From the NCBI GenBank assembly GCA_002401545.1, contig NVTJ01000083.1:1-11655 (forward strand): a DNA stretch of 11,655 bases. The letters run 5' to 3'. Shown here in pieces: positions 5,586-11,655 of this stretch. The position numbers and the translations under genes are program-made. This stretch comes from Alphaproteobacteria bacterium. Its GTDB lineage: Bacteria; Pseudomonadota; Alphaproteobacteria; Sphingomonadales; Emcibacteraceae. Every line of letters starts with the position of its first letter. Within the stretch, counting starts at the first letter, position 1. Under the pieces are notes generated by a model. The model did no database searches, was not told where the DNA came from, and saw only the letters and a list, made by a program, of their open reading frames with translations.

Positions 5586-6677
5586 TCAGGTGAAGAAGGT
5601 CTTCATCACGGACAGCAGGGCGTCATTCTCAGCATCGGTTCCGATGGTAATGCGCAAAGCTCCCGCCAGATCATAATTTCCCACGGGCCGGACGATAATA
5701 CCTTTTGAGCGTAGAAAAGTATCCGCGGCCTGGGCCTGTTCCGGTCCGCCCGGAAAATGAGCAAGGATAAAGTTGCCCTGACTTGGGGTGACGGTCATGC
5801 CCATATCTTCCAGCGCTTTTGACATTTCTGGTACCCATTTCAGGTTATGGGCCTTGGCCTTTGCCACATGATCCCGGTCCCGGACGGCGGCGGTGGCCGC
5901 AGCCTGTGACATGACGGTCACATTAAAGGTGCCCCTGATACGGTGCAAAATGTCAAGCACACTCGGCGGCCCGTAAGCCCAGCCAACCCGCGCCCCCGCC
6001 AGACCATAAATCTTGGAAAACGTCCGGGTGACAATGGTATTTTCCAGCCCGTTATCCACCAGCTCAAATCCGGCGTCATAATCATCTTGTTCCACATATT
6101 CAGCATAAGCAGCGTCCAGCACCAGCAGAATGTCATCGCGCAATCCATTCCGCAGCCGCTGAACTTCTGCCTTGGTAAGGTAGGTGCCGGTGGGATTGTT
6201 GGGATTGGCCAGATTGACAAGCTTTGTCCGTGGCGTCACAGCGGCAATGATGCCATCCACATTGGCAGTGTAATTATCTTCACTTACCATAACCGGCGTT
6301 GCCCCGACCGCATTGATGGTAATGGGATAGGCGATAAAACCATATTGGCAGTAAATTATCTCATCACCGTCCGTGGCATATCCCTTGGCCAGAAGATGCA
6401 GCAGTTCTTCGGATCCGCCGGAACAGATGATCTGGGTCGGGTCAAGGCCGTGAACCTCGCCAATGGCCGCCCGCAAGGCGGTGCAGGCCGGATCAGGATA
6501 CAGTTGCAACCCCGCATCGGCGGCTTTTTTAGCGGCGTCTACGGCGGCAGGGCTGGGACCAAGCGGGCTTTCATTGGAGGCCAGCTTGATGACATTTGCG
6601 ACCCCTTCAATTTTGGCGTCGCCAGCTTTATAGGGGGTAATGTTCAATATACCGTTGCGGGGTTTGATCGGGTGCAT
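5586..6677 (-). CDS. HisC-like PLP-dependent aminotransferase (probable aromatic amino acid aminotransferase)
   Basis: This 363-residue fold-type I class II aminotransferase matches the histidinol-phosphate aminotransferase family in length. Visible motifs are ASNESPLG (33-40), YPDP (60-63), NPNNPTG (158-164), the DAAYAEY box with D188/Y191, the Schiff-base lysine K222 in TRTFSKIYGLAG, and the substrate-carboxylate arginine R342 in LRITIG. It lies 27 bases downstream of the indolepyruvate ferredoxin oxidoreductase gene on the same strand, with AAGGA 7 bases before its ATG, so the two are probably cotranscribed. No histidine-biosynthesis gene is nearby. HisC-family enzymes commonly accept aromatic amino acids, so a role in making arylpyruvates for the upstream oxidoreductase is the best inference. 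Biosynthetic HisC activity cannot be excluded. Confidence 0.9.
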   Translation of the reverse strand: MHPIKPRNGILNITPYKAGDAKIEGVANVIKLASNESPLGPSPAAVDAAKKAADAGLQLYPDPACTALRAAIGEVHGLDPTQIICSGGSEELLHLLAKGYATDGDEIIYCQYGFIAYPITINAVGATPVMVSEDNYTANVDGIIAAVTPRTKLVNLANPNNPTGTYLTKAEVQRLRNGLRDDILLVLDAAYAEYVEQDDYDAGFELVDNGLENTIVTRTFSKIYGLAGARVGWAYGPPSVLDILHRIRGTFNVTVMSQAAATAAVRDRDHVAKAKAHNLKWVPEMSKALEDMGMTVTPSQGNFILAHFPGGPEQAQAADTFLRSKGIIVRPVGNYDLAGALRITIGTDAENDALLSVMKTFFT

Positions 6678-6704
6678 TTTGTTATCCTTGGCATTGAGTA
6701 TTAT

Positions 6705-9700
6705 TTATTCTACGGCTGCCATATCCTTATCGCCAGAATGATAATCTTGCAATAGGGCTTTTGTATTTTTATTTGATTTATCAATTGATCTTTCTTTCAC
6801 ATGGCCAAAACCCCTTATTTCAGAGGGGATTGAGGCAAGCGCGATGGCCAGATTTATTCTGTCTTTTGTCAGTGTTTTGCCGAATTCATCGAGCATATCC
6901 TCATAATCACGGATTAACTGCCGTTCCATTTTCCGTTCTGCTGTCATGCCAAAAATATCAAATGCTGTACCGCGAAGCCTGCGCAGGCGGGCAACAAGTT
7001 TCAGGGCCTTGAACATCCAGCCGCCAAATTCCATTTTGCGCAAATGGCCCTTGCTGTCTTTGCGCGCCAGTAGCGGTGGGGCCATATGGAAATGAATTTT
7101 AAAGTCCCCTTCAAACTGCTGATGAATTTTCTTCTCAAATTCGCCGTTGGTATAAAGACGCGCCACTTCATATTCATCCTTAATGGCCAGAAGTTTGAAA
7201 TAATTCCGCGCGACGGCCTTGGATAAATCATGAGCCTTACCGCCCATACTTGTCTCAAGATCGTGGATTTTATTAACCGCATTCCTGTAACGGTCCGCCA
7301 GACCCTGATCCTGATAATCTGTCAGGTATTCCGCACGATACGCGACAATATCCTCTAGCGTTGTCAGAAGACTAGTCTGTTTGATGGGATGGGGCAGGGA
7401 CCGCTCCACCAGCGCCATATCCGTGGCGGCAATCCGTCCCCAGCTAAAGCTTTGTTTATTGCCATTGATCGCAATGCCATTCAACTCAATAGCCCGGTAT
7501 ATGGCGCCAAGGGACAAGGGGACTTTGCCCTTCTGCCACGCGTAGCCGAACAGGAACATATTGGTGGCAATGCTGTCCCCCATAATTGCGGTGGCAATTT
7601 TGGTCGCCTCAACCCTGTCCAGCGCCGCATCGCCTGCCACGGATGCGATATTGTCCATGATCTGCTGATCATGAATATCCGCATCCCGGTTCAGAACGAA
7701 TTGTGCTGTCTGAGTTTTCTGAATGTTCAGGATAACTGATGTTTTGTCTTTTTTCAGGGTACGGAGAGATTCCCGACTGCCCGCAACCACCATGTCGCAT
7801 CCCAGTAGCAAGTCTGCTGCCCCGGTACCAATTCGTATGGATTTCAGGTCATTAGAGGATTTTACTAATCTGAGATAGCTGATTACGGACCCGCCCTTTT
7901 GGGCAAACCCGGTGAAGTCAAGAACGCTGGCGCCTTTGCCTTCAAGATGGGCTGCCATCACCATGATCTGGCCAATGGTGACAATTCCGGTGCCGCCGAT
8001 ACCGGTGATCATAATGTCATAACCATCACTCAGGGGAGGCAAATGTGGCAGGGGAATATTGCCCATCAATTCATCGGGGTTGGTGTGCACACCTTTTCTC
8101 ACAGAGCCGCCATGAACCGTAACAAAGGATGGACAGAAGCCATTGACACAGGAATAATCCTTGTTACAGCTCGATTGGTCTATGGCCCTCTTGCGGCCCA
8201 GTTCGGTCTCTTTTGGTACAATGGATACGCAGTTGGAGGCATCGGAACAATCACCGCATCCCTCACAGACAAGATCATTGATAAAGGCCCGTTTCGGCGG
8301 ATCAGGAAATTCATTCTTCTTGCGGCGGCGGCGTTTCTCAGCCGCACAGGTCTGATCATAAATCAGGGCCGAAACCCCCTTTATTTCCCGTAATGCACGC
8401 TGAATATCATCCAGTTCGTCCCGGTGATGAACGGTCACGCCCGGCGCGAAGGCGGCGTAATCTTTGTATTTCTCCGGCTCGTCCGTGACAACATAGATAG
8501 GTTTCACCCCTTCATTATGAAGCTGGTGGCTGATCTGGTCCACGGTCAGCGTGCCTTCCAGAGGTTGGCCCCCGGTCATGGCGATGGCATCATTATAGAG
8601 AATTTTATAGGTGATGTTGGTCTTGGCCGCCACCGATTGACGGATAGCAAGCAGGCCGGAGTGATAATAGGTACCGTCACCTAAATTCTGGAAAATATGT
8701 TTTTCATGGGTAAACGCGCTCTGCCCGACCCAGTTGACGCCTTCGCCGCCCATCTGAGTCAGGTAAGCAGTGTTGCGGTCCATGCTGTTTGCCATGAAAT
8801 GACAGCCGATGCCGGACATGGCTCTACTGCCTTCGGGCACCTTGGTCGATGTACTGTGAGGGCAGCCGGAACAGAAATAAGGCGTACGAAAATCCTTGGA
8901 ATGAATGGCATGTATTTCGGCAATTTTACTGTCTGCCTGTATGTTCAGGGCATCAATATTGCTGATCAGGCCAATTTTCTTAAGGTGTGGGGTCAGGGCC
9001 TTCAGAACGTCTTCCGGGGATATTTCGCCCACGGGATCGAGCATCTGTGCGCCAGACGCGTCAGTTTTTCCTATAATGACAGGCCGCTGTCCGGGCGGCA
9101 TATTATAGAAAATGTCGCGAATCTGGCTTTCCACGAAACTGCGTTTTTCTTCCACCACGATGATTTTTTCAAACTGGCTGGCAAAGGCAGTGATGCCTTC
9201 TGGTTCAATAGGCCATGTGAGGCCAATTTTATAAATTGAAATACCCGCTTTTTCGGCAGTTTCCTGATCTATACCCGCATTAGAAAAAGCCTGCATCAGA
9301 TCAAGATAGCCCTTGCCGCAGGTGACGATTCCTAAAGGGAATTTTTGTTTGAAGTGTGAACTGCAATCCCAAATTAACTTATCAATGGGATTGGCGCGGA
9401 CAAAGGCGTGAACAGCCTTTAATTTATGATCAATCAGGCGGCCTTCCACCAATGGCATGGGGTCCGGCCAGCGGTAATGGAGGGCGGATTTGTCATAGCC
9501 CACATGTTCCGGTGTTTCGAATGTATCATTCACCAGACCCATATTGACCGTGGCGGCACTTTCCACAACCTCGCTGACGGCGATGAAGCCGGACCAGCAG
9601 CCGCTGTAACGGCTTAATGCAATAGCGTAAAGACCAAAATTCAGGTAATCCAGCAGGTTGGCGGGCGCCAGAACCGGCATCATCCAGGATTGCATGATCT

Positions 9701-10205
9701 GCTCGCTCTGATGGTTCATGCTGCTGGATACCGCCCCGTGGTCGTCGCCGGCGATAACCAGAACGCCGCCGTGGGGCGAGGAGCCAAAACTGTTGCCATG
9801 CTTTAAGGCATCGCTGGCCCGGTCAACGCCCGGCCCCTTGCCGTACCAGATGGCAAAAACCCCGTCATAATCCGCATAGCCGGACGTTTCCACCTGCTGA
9901 GACCCCATAACGGCGGTGGCGGCCAGTTCTTCGTTAATGCCGGGCTTGAATTTGATGTTATGGCTTTTCAGAAGCGGTTCGGCATTCCACAGCTCGCGGT
10001 CATAATTGCCAAGGGGCGAGCCGCGGTAGCCGGAAATAAATCCTGCGGTGTTCATATGGCGTTTTTTATCGGCGGCGGCCTGTAACATGGGGATACGCAC
10101 CAAAGCCTGGGTTCCGGTGAGAAACACCTGTCCCGTGGTGCGCGTATATCTGTCATCCAGTTGATAATCATCCAGAGGGATATCTGTTGTGACGGATGCC
10201 TTCAT
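6705..10205 (-). CDS. Indolepyruvate ferredoxin oxidoreductase, fused alpha-gamma form
   Basis: This 1,166-residue protein catalyses oxidation of an arylpyruvate or other 2-oxoacid with CoA and ferredoxin to arylacyl-CoA plus CO2. The order of domains is: pyruvate-flavodoxin-type domain I (about 20-260); ThDP-binding domain with CSGCPH (445-450), GIGCHF (C468), GDG (509-511) and ND (538-539); a Cys-rich [4Fe-4S] segment (C647, C650, C653, C659, C680, C686, C691); and a C-terminal gamma-type domain with GIGGTG (735-740). The full-length single polypeptide is the proteobacterial arrangement, whereas archaea use separate IorA/IorB. Length is normal and no frameshift is seen. The start lies near a weak AGGG-type ribosome-binding site. 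It is divergent from an Lrp/AsnC gene and upstream of the aminotransferase. Exact substrate range (indole-, phenyl-, hydroxyphenylpyruvate) is unproven. Confidence 0.94.
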   Translation of the reverse strand: MKASVTTDIPLDDYQLDDRYTRTTGQVFLTGTQALVRIPMLQAAADKKRHMNTAGFISGYRGSPLGNYDRELWNAEPLLKSHNIKFKPGINEELAATAVMGSQQVETSGYADYDGVFAIWYGKGPGVDRASDALKHGNSFGSSPHGGVLVIAGDDHGAVSSSMNHQSEQIMQSWMMPVLAPANLLDYLNFGLYAIALSRYSGCWSGFIAVSEVVESAATVNMGLVNDTFETPEHVGYDKSALHYRWPDPMPLVEGRLIDHKLKAVHAFVRANPIDKLIWDCSSHFKQKFPLGIVTCGKGYLDLMQAFSNAGIDQETAEKAGISIYKIGLTWPIEPEGITAFASQFEKIIVVEEKRSFVESQIRDIFYNMPPGQRPVIIGKTDASGAQMLDPVGEISPEDVLKALTPHLKKIGLISNIDALNIQADSKIAEIHAIHSKDFRTPYFCSGCPHSTSTKVPEGSRAMSGIGCHFMANSMDRNTAYLTQMGGEGVNWVGQSAFTHEKHIFQNLGDGTYYHSGLLAIRQSVAAKTNITYKILYNDAIAMTGGQPLEGTLTVDQISHQLHNEGVKPIYVVTDEPEKYKDYAAFAPGVTVHHRDELDDIQRALREIKGVSALIYDQTCAAEKRRRRKKNEFPDPPKRAFINDLVCEGCGDCSDASNCVSIVPKETELGRKRAIDQSSCNKDYSCVNGFCPSFVTVHGGSVRKGVHTNPDELMGNIPLPHLPPLSDGYDIMITGIGGTGIVTIGQIMVMAAHLEGKGASVLDFTGFAQKGGSVISYLRLVKSSNDLKSIRIGTGAADLLLGCDMVVAGSRESLRTLKKDKTSVILNIQKTQTAQFVLNRDADIHDQQIMDNIASVAGDAALDRVEATKIATAIMGDSIATNMFLFGYAWQKGKVPLSLGAIYRAIELNGIAINGNKQSFSWGRIAATDMALVERSLPHPIKQTSLLTTLEDIVAYRAEYLTDYQDQGLADRYRNAVNKIHDLETSMGGKAHDLSKAVARNYFKLLAIKDEYEVARLYTNGEFEKKIHQQFEGDFKIHFHMAPPLLARKDSKGHLRKMEFGGWMFKALKLVARLRRLRGTAFDIFGMTAERKMERQLIRDYEDMLDEFGKTLTKDRINLAIALASIPSEIRGFGHVKERSIDKSNKNTKALLQDYHSGDKDMAAVE

Positions 10206-10222
10206 GGTCTTTACCCTGTCAT

Positions 10223-10296
10223 ATTAAATTATTTAATGTCTTTAATAGATGATACGCCCAAAATACAGGGTATGTCCTTGCGATTTAGGCTATAAT
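10223..10296. promoter_or_regulatory. Divergent promoter region with 15-bp palindrome and -10 box
   Basis: ATTAAAT-T-ATTTAAT (10223-10237) is a perfect 15-bp palindrome 18 bases upstream of the oxidoreductase start. TATAAT (10291-10296) is a perfect -10 for the plus-strand Lrp/AsnC gene, preceded by TTTAGG as in the other Lrp promoter. No good -35 is seen. A TGAAATA core occurs on the minus strand at 10317-10323. The palindrome position would suit repression of the oxidoreductase gene, probably by the adjacent regulator (inference). Confidence 0.5.
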
Positions 10297-10354
10297 ATGC
10301 CAATAAGGAGCAACGTTATTTCAAAATATATATATATTATAGAAGGATTGTTCT

Positions 10355-10834
10355 TTGACTAAGCTGGATCAGATTGATTTGAATATTTTAAGGCTCCTGC
10401 AGGAAAACGGCCGCCTGTCCAATCATGATCTGGCGAAACAGGTCGGGCTGTCACCGTCCCCCTGCTGGCGGCGGGTTAAAAGATTGGAAGACGATGGCAT
10501 CATTGACCATTATGCGGCGATACTGGACGGCGAGAAGGCCGGGTTTCACCTGATCGCCTTTGCCCATGTGATGCTGGAAAAGCACCAGATGGAAATGCTC
10601 GACCAGTTTGACGCCGCCATCTGCGAACGGCCCGAGGTGCTGGAATATTACTCCATGAGCGGTGATTATGATTTTCTGATGAAAGTGATCGCCCGCAACA
10701 TAAAAGAATACGAAGAATTCCAAACTGGCTTCCTGATGAGATTGCCCGTGGTGCGGTCGGTGAGTACAAGTTTTGTGTTGAAACAGATGAAGCACACGAC
10801 AAGATTGCCGTTGAGATTATTGGAGGAGGGGTAA
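10355..10834 (+). CDS. Lrp/AsnC family transcriptional regulator (second paralogue)
   Basis: This 159-residue protein has a winged helix-turn-helix (LDQIDLNILRLLQENGRLSN, with SPSPCWRRVKRLEDDG as recognition helix at 34-48). A RAM domain follows (about 65-143), including the SGDYDF turn (102-107). The start is a TTG at 10355 with AGAAGGA at 10341-10347, 7 bases away; no ATG fits. It resembles the protein at 4031 throughout, so the two are paralogues with different neighbours. It is divergent from the indolepyruvate oxidoreductase gene and therefore likely senses an aromatic amino acid or its 2-oxoacid (inference). Confidence 0.93.
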   Translation: MTKLDQIDLNILRLLQENGRLSNHDLAKQVGLSPSPCWRRVKRLEDDGIIDHYAAILDGEKAGFHLIAFAHVMLEKHQMEMLDQFDAAICERPEVLEYYSMSGDYDFLMKVIARNIKEYEEFQTGFLMRLPVVRSVSTSFVLKQMKHTTRLPLRLLEEG

Positions 10835-10845
10835 TACAATTTACT

Positions 10846-10876
10846 TTGACATCATTGATTCATTGAATAGTATACT
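10846..10876 (+). promoter_or_regulatory. Sigma-70-type promoter ahead of the AT-rich gene
   Basis: TTGACA (10846-10851) matches the -35 consensus perfectly. After 19 bases, TATACT (10871-10876) matches the -10 at 5 of 6 positions. The long spacer lowers confidence. A TGTC/GACA dyad at 10876-10879 and 10891-10894 overlaps the start site and could be an operator. The leader to 11096 would be about 210 bases and includes the GC-rich patch and the GTTAC repeats. Confidence 0.45.
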
Positions 10877-10915
10877 GTCTCCTGAATTCTGACACTCTAC
10901 GGAAAGGTTTTTTGT

Positions 10916-11007
10916 AACCGAAGCCGACCAGGCGGAGGCAAGGCCATAGGCCGCCCGGAGCTTTAGCGGAGGAGGGGGAGCGCCCACGGCGTGGGGGATT
11001 TCCCCCC
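10916..11007. other. GC-rich, purine-biased structured patch
   Basis: This patch is sharply more GC-rich than its AT-rich surroundings and has no credible gene. GCGGAGG occurs twice (10932-10938 and 10966-10972). Hairpin-forming parts are GGCC-ATA-GGCC (10942-10952), CCCACG-G-CGTGGG (10983-10995), and GGGGGA/TCCCCC (10993-10998 with 11001-11006). An A-rich tract follows. In style it resembles the GC-rich patches near mobilisation or plasmid modules in alphaproteobacteria, but this is an impression I cannot check here. Confidence 0.45.
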
Positions 11008-11024
11008 TAAATAAAAAAAATAGT

Positions 11025-11077
11025 GTTACAGTGACAGATGTTACGGCGTATTACGGTTACTGTCACCGTAATGTAAC
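11025..11077. promoter_or_regulatory. Cluster of GTTAC repeats and a near-perfect 21-bp palindrome
   Basis: RTTACNG occurs in direct orientation at 11025, 11040, 11050 and 11056. It is inverted as CCGTAAT (11066-11072) and TGTAAC (11072-11077). TTACGGT (11051-11057) and ACCGTAA (11065-11071) frame a 21-bp palindrome with one mismatched pair. An alternative fold pairs GTTACA plus GTGACAG (11025-11037) with CTGTCAC (11060-11066) and TGTAAC (11072-11077). The array ends just before the ribosome-binding site of the gene at 11096, so an operator is likely; an iteron-like array is also possible. Confidence 0.55.
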
Positions 11078-11095
11078 TCTGATAAGGAGGTATAT

Positions 11096-11596
11096 ATGGG
11101 TCTGCTAAAAGGTTTTTTGATGGGCTTTAAAGGGCCGGAAGGAATGCATTACAACATTCTAGAAGCATATCAAGTTGGGAGTGCAGAACACCCATACACT
11201 GTTGAGAGTTCCCAAAAAAGGCACTTATACGGCCTATATCGAGCTTATAAAAATTTTAGCAAAGTATATAAAGATATACCCCCAATAGAAGAAAATCCTA
11301 TTTTTGAGAAACTTCCTTTTCATTTTAATAGAGAACTCATGCCCTTTATATTTCTGGAACCCCTTGAAGGAAAGAATGCATTAGCTCAATATCTTACATA
11401 CTTAAAATATGGAGAAAATAAAACATCAACACTTTTAACTTTACAAAAAACAATTACCCGAGGTGTTGAATTAGCCAAACAACAGCTGGGCAAGGAATAT
11501 GTTTCTAAGGCTAAAGAATATAAACCACTTTGGCTTTTTTTCATAAGCGAGCACAGTATACTCATTCTACTCCAAAACCCGAAAATTCTGGAATGA
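11096..11596 (+). CDS. Hypothetical protein, AT-rich gene of unknown function
   Basis: This 166-residue protein is not recognised. It is probably soluble and mostly helical, with many Tyr, Lys and Leu residues. There is no signal peptide. The end (LWLFFISEHSILILLQNPKILE) is hydrophobic. AAGGAGG at 11084-11090 lies 5 bases before the ATG, an ideal ribosome-binding site. Base composition is visibly more AT-rich than in the catabolic genes upstream, and codons such as AAA, TTT and ATA dominate, which suggests recent acquisition. It is preceded by the GC-rich patch and the repeat cluster. A run of seven T near 11534-11540 lies in the last third, so a frameshift of a longer frame cannot be excluded. 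The 59 bases after its stop show no feature. Confidence 0.6.
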   Translation: MGLLKGFLMGFKGPEGMHYNILEAYQVGSAEHPYTVESSQKRHLYGLYRAYKNFSKVYKDIPPIEENPIFEKLPFHFNRELMPFIFLEPLEGKNALAQYLTYLKYGENKTSTLLTLQKTITRGVELAKQQLGKEYVSKAKEYKPLWLFFISEHSILILLQNPKILE

Positions 11597-11655
11597 TATT
11601 ATTCGGAAATTATCTGTGACTGTATCGCGGAATTTAGGCCATTCCTTTGGCACTG

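Noticed and set aside
10331..10340. Short TA dinucleotide run upstream of the second Lrp/AsnC gene as a phase-variable repeat
   Set aside because: The alternating TA tract is too short and lies in an AT-rich leader without a position that would switch a frame.
11648..11655. TGGCACTG at the right edge as another sigma-54 -24 element
   Set aside because: Only the -24 half would be in the window; the -12 element cannot be seen, so there is no support.
1..11655. CRISPR array, tRNA, rRNA, transposase or integrase
   Set aside because: No regularly spaced repeats, cloverleaf, rRNA-like stretch, or recombinase motifs were found on either strand.

Overview
The window looks like chromosomal DNA of a Gram-negative proteobacterium, most likely an alphaproteobacterium (inference). 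The signs are a periplasmic TonB-C-domain protein, a PEP-CTERM/exosortase substrate behind a sigma-54 promoter, a fused proteobacterial-type indolepyruvate:ferredoxin oxidoreductase of about 1,170 residues, and paired Lrp/AsnC regulators. Core genes have moderate GC. Several intergenic regions and the last gene are clearly AT-rich.

Layout. 19-402 (+): a short secreted TonB-C-domain protein ending in a hairpin terminator, convergent with a ThDP-dependent acetolactate-synthase-like enzyme (486-2135, -). 2136-2539: an AT-rich gap with an inverted repeat and a promoter for an 82-residue single-pass membrane protein (2540-2788, +), which ends in a strong terminator. 2841-3899 (-): 4-hydroxyphenylpyruvate dioxygenase, divergent from an Lrp/AsnC regulator (4031-4498, +). 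4813-5514 (+): a PEP-CTERM protein. 5586-6677 and 6705-10205 (-): a HisC-fold aminotransferase downstream of indolepyruvate ferredoxin oxidoreductase in an apparent operon, divergent from a second Lrp/AsnC regulator (10355-10834, +). 10835-11095: a GC-rich structured patch and a cluster of GTTAC repeats. 11096-11596 (+): an AT-rich gene of unknown function.

How the genes fit together (inference from families). The centre of the window is an aromatic amino acid catabolism cluster. The aminotransferase could convert Phe/Tyr/Trp to arylpyruvates. Indolepyruvate ferredoxin oxidoreductase oxidises arylpyruvates to arylacetyl-CoA. Hydroxyphenylpyruvate dioxygenase channels 4-hydroxyphenylpyruvate to homogentisate. 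The ThDP enzyme may be a non-oxidative 2-oxoacid decarboxylase or lyase. Each dioxygenase/oxidoreductase unit has its own divergent Lrp/AsnC regulator, and the intergenic spacers carry palindromic AT-rich boxes.

The best regulatory signal is in 4499-4812. A GG-N10-GC sigma-54 promoter lies upstream of the PEP-CTERM gene. Two near-identical 17-bp elements lie about 100 and 210 bp upstream of the predicted start site, as expected for enhancer-binding-protein sites. A perfect hairpin lies at the predicted 5' end of the transcript. No CRISPR array, rRNA, tRNA, transposase or integrase was seen.
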